Source: Longimicrobium sp. (GTDB taxonomy: Bacteria > Gemmatimonadota > Gemmatimonadetes > Longimicrobiales > Longimicrobiaceae). From it: a stretch of 64,000 bases of DNA. A program made the position numbers and the translations under genes. The DNA lies in NCBI RefSeq assembly GCF_036388275.1, contig NZ_DASVSF010000008.1:178173-242172 (forward strand), in the 5' to 3' direction. The stretch's first letter is position 1. Each line of letters opens with the position of its first letter. The notes under the pieces were generated by a model. It saw nothing but the letters and a program-made list of their open reading frames with translations. It did no database searches and had not been told where the DNA came from. Shown piece by piece: positions 43,495 through 52,297 of the stretch.

Positions 43495-45605
43495 GCCCCG
43501 CCGCCCCACCCGAGGCGGCCGCCCGGGCCGCCGAGCTCCGGGAAACCATCGAGCAGGCGAATCACGAGTACTACGTGTTGGACGCGGCCACGCGGTCTGA
43601 CGCGGAGTACGACCGCCTGTTTCGCGAGCTGCGCGAGCTGGAGGCGGCCCACCCCGGGCTGCGCACCCCCGACTCTCCCACGCAGCGCGTGGGCGCCGAG
43701 CCCGCCAGCCGTCTGGAAAAGACGGAGCACCTGGCGCCCATGCTTTCCCTGGACAACGCGTTCGGGCCCGACGAGCTGCGCGCGTGGGAGGTGCGCAACG
43801 CGCGCATCGCCGACGAGGTGCTGACGGCGGGGTACGTGGCCGAGCCCAAGATCGACGGCTTGGCCATCGCGCTGACCTACGAGGACGGGGTGCTGGTGCG
43901 CGGGGCCACGCGGGGCAACGGCACCATCGGCGAGGACGTGACGCGAAACCTGCGCACCATCCGCGAGATCCCGCTTCGGCTTCGCGGCGACGCGCCCGTG
44001 CCCCGGCGCATGGAGGTGCGCGGCGAGGTGTACTTCTCCCTCTCGGGCTTCGCCGCGCTCAACCAGCGCCGCGCGGCCGAGGGGCACGCCACCTTCGCCA
44101 ACCCGCGCAACGCGGCGGCGGGAAGCCTTCGCCAGCTGGACCCGGCCGTCACCGCCTCGCGTCCACTTCGCTTCTTTGCCTATGCGGTGGAGACGGACGG
44201 CCGCGATCCGCTTCCCTTCAGTTCCCAATGGGAGCTGCTGGAGACGCTGCGGGCGTGGGGCCAGCCGGTGAACCCGCTGGCCCGCCCCTGCACGGACCTG
44301 GAGGCGGTGCTCGCCTTCGTGAACGAGTTCGAAGGGTCGCGCGCCGAGCTGGACTACGAGGTGGACGGCGCGGTCATCAAGGTGAACCCGCTTTCCCTTC
44401 ACGACGAACTGGGAATCGTGGGCGGGCGCGACCCGCGCTGGGCCATCGCCTACAAGTACGCTCCGGCGCTGGCCATCACCACGCTCCGGTCCATCGAGCT
44501 GAACGTGGGGCGAACGGGCGCGCTGAACCCCTACGCCGTGCTGGAGCCGGTGGAGGTGGGCGGGGTGATCGTGAAGCTGGCGACCCTCCACAACGAGGAC
44601 GACATCCGCCGCAAGGACCTGCGCGCCGGCGAAAAGGTGCTGGTGAAGCGGGCGGGCGAGGTGATTCCGCAGGTGGTCGGGCCGGTGCTGGAAGAGGGGC
44701 AGGTGCGGGCCGAGGAGTTCCGCATGCCCGACCAATGCCCGTCGTGCGGCACGCCGGTGGAGCGCCCCGAGGGCGAGGCCCTGCTGTACTGCCCCAACTC
44801 GGCCTGCCCGGCGCGCATCTACTGGGGGCTGGCGCACTTCGTCTCGCGCGGGGCCATGGACATCCGCGGCCTGGGCGAGCGGACCATCGCCACCCTGCTG
44901 GAGCGCGGGATGGTGCGCGACGTGGGCGACATCTACGCGCTCACCCAAGAGCAGCTGCTGACGCTGGAGGGCTTCAAGGAGAAGTCCGCACAGAACCTGC
45001 TGGCCGGCATCGACGCGTCCAGGCAGCAGGGGCTGGCCCGCGTGCTCTTTGGGCTGGGCGTGCGGCACGTGGGCGAGATCGCGGCGCAGACGCTCGCGAG
45101 GCACTTCGGCAGCATGGAGCGCCTGGCGACCGCGACAACGGAGGAAATCGAGGCCGTCCACACCATCGGCCACACGATGGCCGAGGCGCTTCACTCCTGG
45201 ATGGCCGAGCCGCGCAACCAGGAGGTGGTGGCCAAGCTGGCGGCCGCAGGCGTCAAGATGACGGAGGAGCGCACGGAGCCGGCCCAGGGGCCGTTCACGG
45301 GCAAGGCCTTCGTGATCACGGGCACGCACCCCACGATGACGCGGCCGCAGATGGAGGAGTTCATCCAGCAGCGCGGCGGCCGCGTGGCGGGAAGCGTCTC
45401 CAAGAAAACGGACTACCTGGTGGCCGGCGACGATGCCGGCTCCAAGCTGGCCAAGGCGCGCGAGCTGGGCGTCAAGGAGCTCAGCGAGGCCGACCTTCTC
45501 GCGCTCCCGGAGCTGTTGGCCGCCGGGTCTGCCGAGGCCGATCCCGATCCATCCACCGAACCCGCCGCCGTCGCTGGTGGCGCCGTCCAGGAAAGTCTCC
45601 TATGA
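43491..45605 (+). CDS. ligA: NAD-dependent DNA ligase
   Basis: A 704-residue LigA: Ia domain (Y-Y-V-L-D), nucleotidyl-transferase with adenylated Lys in E-P-K-I-D-G-L-A, OB fold, Cys4 zinc (C-P-S-C and C-P-N-S-A-C), HhH repeats (D-I-R-G-L-G-E-R-T, F-G-L-G-V-R-H-V-G) and BRCT (G-K-A-F-V-I-T-G-T-H). It seals nicks in replication and repair. It overlaps the diguanylate cyclase gene by four bases and the next gene by ATGA, so it lies in an operon with signalling genes, which is unusual. Confidence 0.97.
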   Translation: MSPAAPPEAAARAAELRETIEQANHEYYVLDAATRSDAEYDRLFRELRELEAAHPGLRTPDSPTQRVGAEPASRLEKTEHLAPMLSLDNAFGPDELRAWEVRNARIADEVLTAGYVAEPKIDGLAIALTYEDGVLVRGATRGNGTIGEDVTRNLRTIREIPLRLRGDAPVPRRMEVRGEVYFSLSGFAALNQRRAAEGHATFANPRNAAAGSLRQLDPAVTASRPLRFFAYAVETDGRDPLPFSSQWELLETLRAWGQPVNPLARPCTDLEAVLAFVNEFEGSRAELDYEVDGAVIKVNPLSLHDELGIVGGRDPRWAIAYKYAPALAITTLRSIELNVGRTGALNPYAVLEPVEVGGVIVKLATLHNEDDIRRKDLRAGEKVLVKRAGEVIPQVVGPVLEEGQVRAEEFRMPDQCPSCGTPVERPEGEALLYCPNSACPARIYWGLAHFVSRGAMDIRGLGERTIATLLERGMVRDVGDIYALTQEQLLTLEGFKEKSAQNLLAGIDASRQQGLARVLFGLGVRHVGEIAAQTLARHFGSMERLATATTEEIEAVHTIGHTMAEALHSWMAEPRNQEVVAKLAAAGVKMTEERTEPAQGPFTGKAFVITGTHPTMTRPQMEEFIQQRGGRVAGSVSKKTDYLVAGDDAGSKLAKARELGVKELSEADLLALPELLAAGSAEADPDPSTEPAAVAGGAVQESLL

Positions 45606-46147
45606 ACGCCATCGCCGCCCCGCCGCGCTTTCTGCAGGTGCCCGCCACGCTGCTGGCCTCGGTTCGCACGGCCGTCGTGGGCGACCGCCAGCCGATGGAG
45701 GCCGTCACCGTGCTGCGCCAGCTGGGCTACGAGCTGGGCGAAGAGGTGTACGCCTCGCTGCAGGAGCGGGTGGCACGCGACTTCGCGGGCATCGACTGGG
45801 GCCGGCTGAACCCCGCGGAGTTCTGGCGCGCGGCGGCCGGCTTCTTTGCCGATCGCGGCTGGGGGCGGCTGGAGTTCCGCGACCTTCACCCGGCAGTCGG
45901 GGCGATCGACCTGACGGACTGGGTAGAGGCCGAGGCCGGTGGCGGGCCACGCGGCGCGCACCTGACCACGGGGCTGTTCAGCGCGCTGCTGGAGCGGCTG
46001 GCGGGCTCGGGCGTGGCGGTGATGGAGGTGCCGTCCGGGTCGGCGGACCGCACGCGCCTGCTCTTCGCCCGCGGAGACATCCTAGGGCAGGTGTACGAGG
46101 GCGTCCGCACCGGCACCCCCGTCGAGGACGTCGTCGCGCGGCTGTAG
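45602..46147 (+). CDS. Hypothetical protein downstream of ligA
   Basis: A 181-residue soluble protein starting inside the ligA stop. The segment V-T-V-L-R-Q-L-G-Y-E-L-G-E-E-V-Y and the terminal F-S-A-L-L-E-R-L-A-G-S-G-V-A-V-M-E-V weakly recall V4R/Bet3-like ligand-binding domains, but the match is not firm. It is the last gene of the 42113-46147 operon. Confidence 0.65.
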   Translation: MNAIAAPPRFLQVPATLLASVRTAVVGDRQPMEAVTVLRQLGYELGEEVYASLQERVARDFAGIDWGRLNPAEFWRAAAGFFADRGWGRLEFRDLHPAVGAIDLTDWVEAEAGGGPRGAHLTTGLFSALLERLAGSGVAVMEVPSGSADRTRLLFARGDILGQVYEGVRTGTPVEDVVARL

Positions 46148-46197
46148 AGAGCAAGGCTAGCATCACGCCTTCTTCCAGTCTGCAGGATCGGCCGCCA

Positions 46198-47511
46198 TCA
46201 GAGGGCCGTTTCAGTGGCGGCAGCATCCAATGCCAGGCGGGACGGGCCGGTCAACACGTACTGCTGGCGCGGACGGCCACGGCGTCCCGTCGGCAGGGTC
46301 GAGGTTTCTACCAGGTATCCCTTCCGCTGCAGATCCGAGAAGAGCGAAGAGGTGCTCGTTGCATTGAGGCTGAGCATCCTGCCCGCTTCTGCCTGCGTCA
46401 GCGAAGCATCCACACCCTGTGAGGCGATACGCCGAAGGTGGTCGGCCTGAGTCTGCGTCAGGTCCGATTGAAGCTTGGCCTGGTAGATGGTGCGCAGGAC
46501 GGGAACCATCCGCTCGAAGTCCATCGGCGCAGTAGGATCCTCTCCCCGCCCCACGAGTACCTTCGCCGCTTCGTCCAGGGCATGCAGGGTACCGCGCAGG
46601 TTTCCCTGGAACAGCCTGTACAGCCGGCCAACCGCTTCGCGCGTCACGGCTATTCCATGCGGCCGCTCGTCCGAAACCGCCAGGTACTCATACCGTCGCT
46701 CCAGCAATTCATACAGCTCATCTTCGCCGAGCGGCTGCAACGAGCCAGGATTGCTGAACACGCTGCGCAATTGCTCCTGGCTGGAGATGATGGTGCGAAT
46801 GGCATCATCCGTCCCGACCAAGATGTAGTGAAACCCGGCATGCATCAGGGCGGAGTCCCGAAGATCCCGGATGATCTGGGCGGCGCGGGCCTGATCCGGC
46901 TCTGCGACGTTCTCCAGGTTGTCGAGATGAATGAGTATCCCCGGTGCCTGCAGGTGGTCGTGGGCAATCGCGCTGAGATCGCGAAGCAGCCGGGCGGGCT
47001 GAACGGCCAGTGCACCCGGGCCGGTAAATCGATGGGGCCCTGCGCCGCTGCCCACTCCACCGACGCCGGGAAGCGAGACGGTAACGCTGTACGACCGCGC
47101 ACGCTCGACGTCCAGCAGCTGCCTGACGTCCTGCATGGCGTCGAGGTTCAGGAGGGTCTTGTCGCGTGCGCCGAGCGCATCGTGCACCGACCCCAGGACC
47201 TTCAATAGCAGATCCTCGGCGGTCGCTGCGCTGGTAACCGGGATCGCCTCGGATTCCGCCAGCCAGCCGCTCTCAGCCGCGGCCGCTTTCACGTACTGCA
47301 CGAGCGTTGTCTTTCCGACTCCCGGCGGCCCCTGGACGGCATGGCGGCTGTGAGGGGCACCGCCAAGGCCGCGCAGGATGTGGTCTGCCTCGCGCTTCCG
47401 TCCGACGAACAGACTCACCGGATAGTGGCCACCCGTGCTCGGGTCCAGTGGATCCTGAAAGAACGGGCTTTCTCGCAGGTTCAGGATGTTCCAGATGTTG
47501 GTGACAGCCAT
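46198..47511 (-). CDS. ORC/Cdc6-like AAA ATPase with winged-helix tail
   Basis: A 437-residue protein. AAA module: L-F-V-G-R-K-R-E-A at the start, Walker A G-P-P-G-V-G-K-T-T, Walker B-like I-L-I-H-L-D-N-L-E-N, sensor F-H-Y-I-L-V-G-T-D. The C-terminal third is a winged helix (S-L-T-Q-A-E-A-G-R-M-L-S-L-N and K-G-Y-L-V-E-T with R-G-R-P-R-Q-Q-Y wing). It stands alone. Codon use is less GC-biased than in neighbours, and the upstream DNA has two 42-bp repeats. A DNA-binding switch, perhaps of mobile origin, is the best guess. Confidence 0.75.
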   Translation of the reverse strand: MAVTNIWNILNLRESPFFQDPLDPSTGGHYPVSLFVGRKREADHILRGLGGAPHSRHAVQGPPGVGKTTLVQYVKAAAAESGWLAESEAIPVTSAATAEDLLLKVLGSVHDALGARDKTLLNLDAMQDVRQLLDVERARSYSVTVSLPGVGGVGSGAGPHRFTGPGALAVQPARLLRDLSAIAHDHLQAPGILIHLDNLENVAEPDQARAAQIIRDLRDSALMHAGFHYILVGTDDAIRTIISSQEQLRSVFSNPGSLQPLGEDELYELLERRYEYLAVSDERPHGIAVTREAVGRLYRLFQGNLRGTLHALDEAAKVLVGRGEDPTAPMDFERMVPVLRTIYQAKLQSDLTQTQADHLRRIASQGVDASLTQAEAGRMLSLNATSTSSLFSDLQRKGYLVETSTLPTGRRGRPRQQYVLTGPSRLALDAAATETAL

Positions 47512-47583
47512 GGCGCCAGATCGGGAGCGAGGAACTCGAAAGTGTACAGAGTCTACTCGTCCCCGCGTGCTTGGGCCAGCATC

Positions 47584-47697
47584 GAATTAATTCGGGGTTG
47601 GCGCCGGACAAATTCGAAGTAATTCATCGGGCGCTCGATAACACTGGGTGCAACGGAATTTATCCGGGGTTCCGACCGGAGTAATTCGAAGTAATTC
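47584..47697. repeat. Two 42-bp direct repeats upstream of the ORC-like gene
   Basis: 47584-47625 and 47656-47697 agree at 34 of 42 positions and are 72 bases apart. Each has AATTCGAAGTAATTC at its right end. On the minus strand both read N-Y-F-E-x-x-R-x-x-P-R-I-N-S, so either a tandem operator or a decayed short coding repeat is possible. They lie 73-186 bases before the AAA gene start. Confidence 0.8.
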
Positions 47698-47716
47698 CTG
47701 TCCCCGGGAAAGGGCC

Positions 47717-48607
47717 CTATCCAGCCGTCGCAGCTGAAAGGTCCACGGGGTCGGTGTATGGCTCCATGACTTCCCTGTACTCGTCCAAGAGCGACGGCGG
47801 AGCGGGCACCTTCTTCTGCTCCACCATCGACTGCAGCATCAGCGCGTTGGCGACCGCCTTGCCGCGGAAGTGGTTGTTGGTTACCACGAACACGTCTTCC
47901 GTCGGCGCCTCCGCGGCGATCTCGGCGGTGCGCGTGGCCCAGGGCTGCAGTTCCTCCGCCGTGTACAGGTAGTCGTAGCGCTCGTCGCGCCCCGCCTTTT
48001 CCCGGAACCAGTCCTTGTAGTTGCGGCCGTGCACCCGCACGTATCCTACCGGCGACGTCACGTGCGCGGTGGGCTTGATGCTGTCGTGAAAGAGCGGCTG
48101 GTCGATGTTCACGAACCCGATTCCCCGCTCCATCAGGCCGCGGAAGAACTCGGGCGTGTTCCAGGTGGCGTGGCGAACCTCCAGGACGAGGGGGTAGCCG
48201 GCGAACGTCGTCGTCACGTCGTTCAGCCACTCGCGGTTCTCGTCCGTGCGCCGGAACGACCAGGGAAATTGCAGGAGCACCGCGCCCAGGCGCCCGCTTT
48301 CCATCATGGGATCGAACCCCGCGCGCACCTCGTCCACCTCCGTGGCCGTCCACGCCGCGGTGCGCTGGTGAGTGAAGCGCTGGTGAAGCTTGAGGGTGAA
48401 GCGGAAGTCGGGGAACTCCTCCACGCGCCGCACCCAGCTCTGCACCGTCGTCGCGCGGGGCGGGCCGTAGAACGACGAGTTGATCTCTACCGTGTCGAAG
48501 TACCCGGCCAGGTAGCGAAGGGGATCGAACCCCTTGGGCTTGGGCGCGGGGTAGACGACGCCCTCCCAGTCCTTGTACTGAAACCCCGCCGGCCCGTACC
48601 GTATCAT
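47717..48607 (-). CDS. DUF72 family protein (YecE-like)
   Basis: A 296-residue TIM-barrel protein: Y-G-P-A-G-F-Q-Y-K-D-W at the start, F-D-T-V-E-I-N-S-S-F-Y, F-T-L-K-L-H-Q-R-F-T-H, L-L-Q-F-P-W-S-F, E-V-R-H-A-T-W and Y-V-R-V-H-G-R-N. Widespread and conserved, with unproven function. The start at 48607 gives the family-typical opening. Confidence 0.9.
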   Translation of the reverse strand: MIRYGPAGFQYKDWEGVVYPAPKPKGFDPLRYLAGYFDTVEINSSFYGPPRATTVQSWVRRVEEFPDFRFTLKLHQRFTHQRTAAWTATEVDEVRAGFDPMMESGRLGAVLLQFPWSFRRTDENREWLNDVTTTFAGYPLVLEVRHATWNTPEFFRGLMERGIGFVNIDQPLFHDSIKPTAHVTSPVGYVRVHGRNYKDWFREKAGRDERYDYLYTAEELQPWATRTAEIAAEAPTEDVFVVTNNHFRGKAVANALMLQSMVEQKKVPAPPSLLDEYREVMEPYTDPVDLSAATAG

Positions 48608-48775
48608 CGCCGCTCCCGGTTCGCTATCGCACCTGTGGCGGCAAATGGGGCAAGGTTCAGACCTGCCCCGCGTTGGCGCTGGGACTTTCGCTTCGGCTTC
48701 AGTTGTTTACGTTCATTAAGTCCTGGATCGGATCCTCGCGGTTTCTCCCCTTCCTCACATTCGCCCGCCCCCACG

Positions 48776-49693
48776 ATGGCCCTGAATGCCTGCCGCCAAT
48801 GCGGCACTCCCATGCCCGCCCATTCCCGTGAATGCCCGAAGTGCGGGGCCACGCTGGCGCCCGGTCCGATCGCGTACCGCCCCCCACCGCCCCGCCCGCC
48901 GCAGGAGCCGGAGGGCTCCTCGTGGCGGACCGCAGCCGGATGGGTGCTCCTTCTGGCCGTGCTTACGGTATGTGGGATCTTCTTCTACCGCGTGTCCGCC
49001 GCGATAGACCAGCATGCCCTGGCAGAGGCGGAGGTGGAGCGGGAACACGAGCAGGTGCTCACCGCCCTCGCATGGGTGCAGGACACCCTGCCCACCACCC
49101 CGGCCCCGGACAGCGGTCCCATGCCCACCTCCCCCCTGGCCAAGCGGATGTGGGTGATCCGGCGGATGGAGGTGGCCCGGGCGGTATGGGAGCGGGAGAT
49201 CAGGGCGCGGCACGGCGCCAGCGGCCACAACCCGCCCGCTCCGTGGCCCTCCGTGCAGTACCAGGGAAACGCACGCTCCCACCCCGCCCTGGCAAAGTGG
49301 TTCGAAGGACGCGTGGCGGCGGCCTCGGAGATCCGGCAGGCGTCCGCCGCCTGGATCGACGAGCGCACCGCCGCGTTCGCGAAAGAGTCGGGAATGCCCG
49401 CCGCGGAGATCGCCGCGATTTTTCCGCGCGACCACCGCGGCGTGCCGGAGGCGGAGGCGAAAGTGGCGGAGGCGTTTCTGGAGGTGCACCGCCACCTCGT
49501 GAACACGGACCCGTGGGTGCGCCCCGGCGAGGGACACTCGTTGGCCTACCAGCGCGAGGACGATCTCCTCCGCTACAACGAACTCGCGCAGAAGCTGGAC
49601 GAGGCTGCGCGCGTCACGAACATGGCGCGGGCGCGAAGGATCACCACGGTGGTCGCTGCGCTGCCGCGCGCGATCCGCGTGATCCGGAGGTAA
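48776..49693 (+). CDS. Zinc-ribbon membrane protein, hypothetical
   Basis: A 305-residue protein. An N-terminal zinc ribbon (C-R-Q-C-G-T-P-M-P and C-P-K-C-G-A) and Pro-rich linker precede one membrane helix (about 55-73). The rest is a charged, helical extracytoplasmic or cytoplasmic domain with no recognised family. A terminator follows, separating it from the SPFH gene, which also handles membrane-related function. Confidence 0.65.
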   Translation: MALNACRQCGTPMPAHSRECPKCGATLAPGPIAYRPPPPRPPQEPEGSSWRTAAGWVLLLAVLTVCGIFFYRVSAAIDQHALAEAEVEREHEQVLTALAWVQDTLPTTPAPDSGPMPTSPLAKRMWVIRRMEVARAVWEREIRARHGASGHNPPAPWPSVQYQGNARSHPALAKWFEGRVAAASEIRQASAAWIDERTAAFAKESGMPAAEIAAIFPRDHRGVPEAEAKVAEAFLEVHRHLVNTDPWVRPGEGHSLAYQREDDLLRYNELAQKLDEAARVTNMARARRITTVVAALPRAIRVIRR

Positions 49694-49700
49694 ACCCGCC

Positions 49701-49748
49701 GTTCGAAGATGCGAGGAGGGCCGCCCCCGCGAGGGCGGCCCTTCGAAC
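49701..49748 (+). terminator. Terminator after the zinc-ribbon gene
   Basis: Outer arms GTTCGAA/TTCGAAC and inner arms GGGCCGCCC/GGGCGGCCC form a long stem eight bases after the stop. Confidence 0.8.
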
Positions 49749-49908
49749 ATCATCTGCCGATCCGCATCGGGGCGGCGAACCCCATCCGCCGAAACAAGTT
49801 GCCGCCTCCGTGCGTAGTGCCGCATTCACGCGGGTTGCGCAGGGGCCGCCCGCGCGTGAACTTGCGTCCGGCCCCATCCACCACACTTGCCCCTTTCGGA
49901 GCACGCCC

Positions 49909-51015
49909 ATGGCCCTCTTCGACTTCATCAAGACCGAGCTGATCGACATCGTCGAGTGGCTGGACCAGACCGGCGACACGATGGTGTACCGGTTTCAGCG
50001 GCACGACAACGAGATCAAGAACGGCGCGCAGCTGATCGTGCGGCCTGGACAGGCCGCGGTGTTCGTGGACCAGGGCGAGATCGCGGACGTCTTCCCCCCC
50101 GGGCGCTACGAGCTGACGACGGAGAACCTGCCGGTGCTTTCCACCCTGCGCGGATGGAAGTACGGCTTCAACTCGCCGTTCAAGGCCGAGGTGTACTTCG
50201 TCGCCACAAAGGTGTTCACCGACCTCAAGTGGGGCACCAAGAACCCCATCATGCTGCGCGACCCCGAGTTCGGGCCGGTGCGGCTGCGGGCGTTCGGCAC
50301 GTACGCGGTGCGGGTGAGCGAGCCGGCCAAGTTCATCGCGCAGATCGTGGGCACCAACGGCGTGTTCACCACGGACGGAATTTCCGACCAGGTGCGCAAC
50401 TTCATGGTGTCGCGCTTTACCGAGGCGCTGGGCGAGGGCAAGATCCCCGCGCTGGACCTGGCCGCCAACTTCTCGGAGCTCGGGCAGGCGGTAAAGACGG
50501 TCATCGGGCCCGAAGTGGGCGAGTACGGCCTGGAGGTGACCACCTTCCTGGTGGAGAACATCTCCCTGCCGGAAGAGGTGGAAAAGGCGCTCGACAAGCG
50601 CACCAGCATGGGCGTGATCGGCAACCTGGGCGCGTACTCGCAGTTCCAGGCGGCCAACGCCATGGAGCAGGCCGCCAAGAACCCCGGCGGCGGGGCCGGC
50701 GAGGGGATGGGGCTGGGGCTGGGCTTCGGGATGGCGCAGCAGATGGCCAACGCGTTCAATCAGAACCCGGCGGGCGCGGCGACCGCGGGCGGGCCTCCGC
50801 CACTGCCCGGCGCAGCGCAGTTCTACGTTGCGCTGGGTGGCACGCAGGCGGGGCCGTTCGGGATGGATGCGCTGCGCGGCCACGTGGCGGGCGGGCAGCT
50901 GACTCCGGACACGCTGGTGTGGCAGCAGGGGATGGCGGCCTGGACGCCGGCCAGCCAGGTAGAGGCGCTCCGCCCGCTCTTCGGGGCCGGGCCGCCGCCG
51001 CTGCCCACGGCGTAA
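49909..51015 (+). CDS. SPFH-domain protein with C-terminal GYF_2 (DUF4339) domain
   Basis: A 368-residue protein of the YdjI/virion-core-like SPFH group. SPFH part: L-I-V-R-P-G-Q-A-A-V-F-V-D-Q-G, F-P-P-G-R-Y-E-L, T-D-L-K-W-G-T-K and the late helix V-E-N-I-S-L-P-E-E-V-E-K-A-L-D-K-R. A Gly/Met-rich linker leads to a GYF_2-like end (F-Y-V-A-L-G-G-T-Q-A-G-P-F, V-W-Q-Q-G-M-A-A-W-T-P-A). There is no transmembrane helix. Role is likely scaffold-like at membranes. Confidence 0.88.
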   Translation: MALFDFIKTELIDIVEWLDQTGDTMVYRFQRHDNEIKNGAQLIVRPGQAAVFVDQGEIADVFPPGRYELTTENLPVLSTLRGWKYGFNSPFKAEVYFVATKVFTDLKWGTKNPIMLRDPEFGPVRLRAFGTYAVRVSEPAKFIAQIVGTNGVFTTDGISDQVRNFMVSRFTEALGEGKIPALDLAANFSELGQAVKTVIGPEVGEYGLEVTTFLVENISLPEEVEKALDKRTSMGVIGNLGAYSQFQAANAMEQAAKNPGGGAGEGMGLGLGFGMAQQMANAFNQNPAGAATAGGPPPLPGAAQFYVALGGTQAGPFGMDALRGHVAGGQLTPDTLVWQQGMAAWTPASQVEALRPLFGAGPPPLPTA

Positions 51016-51101
51016 AATCCTGATCCGGCGGGGCCATCAACCGGCCTCGCCGAGCGTTGGGCACCCGCCCCGACGACAGGCGTGGGAGTGGAGATGCAAC
51101 A

Positions 51102-51218
51102 CCAGGGGTGCCCTCCATGGATGGGGGCGCCCCTGGCGTGTCGATGGGTACATCAGGCTCAGGTGAGCGGTGAACCCGCCGCAACTACAGCGGAAAGCCT
51201 CCCAAACCGCGGGAGGCT
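51102..51218 (+). terminator. Two hairpins after the SPFH gene
   Basis: CCAGGGG-T-GCCC pairs with GGGC-G-CCCCTGG (51102-51136), and AGCCTCCC pairs with GGGAGGCT (51196-51218). The first is a plausible terminator; the second may end the convergent small gene. Confidence 0.55.
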
Positions 51219-51246
51219 GGGACTGGCTGCACACCGCACTCAGGCA

Positions 51247-51516
51247 TCAGGCGTTCCCGATCGCGAACAGCAGCATCCCCACGAGGCCGTACCCGTACAT
51301 TGCGCCCGTACGGCGCCATGCCTCGGTGACGAACCGCTCGCCGTCGGGCGAGTACAGGTGCTTCTGCCACCGGAGGGGCACGAACAAATATGAGCCGAAG
51401 GATTCACCGGGTACCCGGAACCGCTGCATCCGCTGATCGGCCACCCACGCCTGCAGGCCGCGAAGCACAGCCATCGCGAGAAGGGCGAATCCAGCGATCG
51501 TGAACACTATCATCAT
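51247..51516 (-). CDS. Small two-helix membrane protein
   Basis: An 89-residue protein with hydrophobic helices at both ends (I-V-F-T-I-A-G-F-A-L-L-A-M-A and Y-G-Y-G-L-V-G-M-L-L-F-A-I-G) and a basic middle. The ATG at 51516 follows AGGA at a usable distance; an in-frame GTG further upstream is less likely. Function unknown. Confidence 0.55.
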   Translation of the reverse strand: MMIVFTIAGFALLAMAVLRGLQAWVADQRMQRFRVPGESFGSYLFVPLRWQKHLYSPDGERFVTEAWRRTGAMYGYGLVGMLLFAIGNA

Positions 51517-51809
51517 TCGATCCTGGCACACACAGGAACGGAGGGTGTACGCGGAAGCCGGCCAGCACGATGTCGCACAGGGATGAACGCATTCCTGTGT
51601 CTGAGGGTTTCACCACGGTGACAGCGGATTTACGGGCACTGGCGGCCGAGGCCCAGGGTTCCGTGTCGCTACCGCGCCCATGGTTGGAGGCGCCTCAGGT
51701 TAGATCCTTCGCCCCGTGAAGCACGGTCTACGGGCGAGTGCGGTGCGCTTGGGGCTCAGGATGACAGGTTGTGGTGCACGCCAGAAGTGTGGACCGCACG
51801 ACGCTGGCT

Positions 51810-51856
51810 CCCTTCCCCCGCGCAGTTTGCGGGGGAAGGGCTGGGGATGGGGGGCT
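51810..51856. repeat. CCCTTCCCC palindromic repeat
   Basis: 12-bp arms CCCTTCCCCCGC / GCGGGGGAAGGG with a GCAGTTT loop, then CTGGGGATGGGG. An identical stretch of about 46 bases lies in reverse orientation at 63603-63648. It fills part of the gap 51517-51964, in which no gene is supported. Confidence 0.9.
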
Positions 51857-51905
51857 CCCGCGGGATGCGCCACAGCCTGACGAAGCGCGTCTCGCGTTCT
51901 CCGAC

Positions 51906-51951
51906 GAACGAATCCGGGCCGGGAGCATCGCGCTCTCGGCCCGGTTCGTTC
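51906..51951 (-). terminator. Terminator of the small hydrophilic protein gene
   Basis: Long stem (GAACGAA-CCGGGCCG-GAGC type arms, one bulge) 14 bases downstream of the minus-strand stop at 51965. Confidence 0.7.
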
Positions 51952-51964
51952 TTGCGCGCCGCGG

Positions 51965-52231
51965 TCAGAGGCGCGGATACTTCTCGTGATCCACCGTGTG
52001 CGCGTCGCGGCTTCCGGGGCGCGCCTCGGGCGTCTCCTGCGAGAGGTCGTCCTGCTTGCCCTCGCGCTTCAGGTCGATGCGCTGCTGGTGCGACATGCCG
52101 TTCTGCGCCTCGTTGCGCTGGTGGCTGGCACCCGTGGTCGCCCCGACCTCGCTGGGCTTCTTGCCCTCGGCCTTGGCGTCGCGCGCCGCCTGCCGCTTCT
52201 GCTCCTCGTTGCCTTCCATCTGCTTGCCCAT
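51965..52231 (-). CDS. Small hydrophilic stress-like protein
   Basis: An 88-residue protein almost without hydrophobic residues (M-G-K-Q-M-E-G-N-E-E-Q-K-R-Q-A, G-K-K-P-S-E-V-G, D-L-S-Q-E-T-P-E-A). AGGAGGAG lies just before the ATG, giving strong expected translation. Such proteins are often desiccation- or stress-related. Not assigned to a family. Confidence 0.65.
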   Translation of the reverse strand: MGKQMEGNEEQKRQAARDAKAEGKKPSEVGATTGASHQRNEAQNGMSHQQRIDLKREGKQDDLSQETPEARPGSRDAHTVDHEKYPRL

Positions 52232-52297
52232 ATCGCTCCTCCTGAAGGAGTCGTTGTGAGGGGCGCACATCCGAGCAAACCGCGTACCGCCCGCCAT

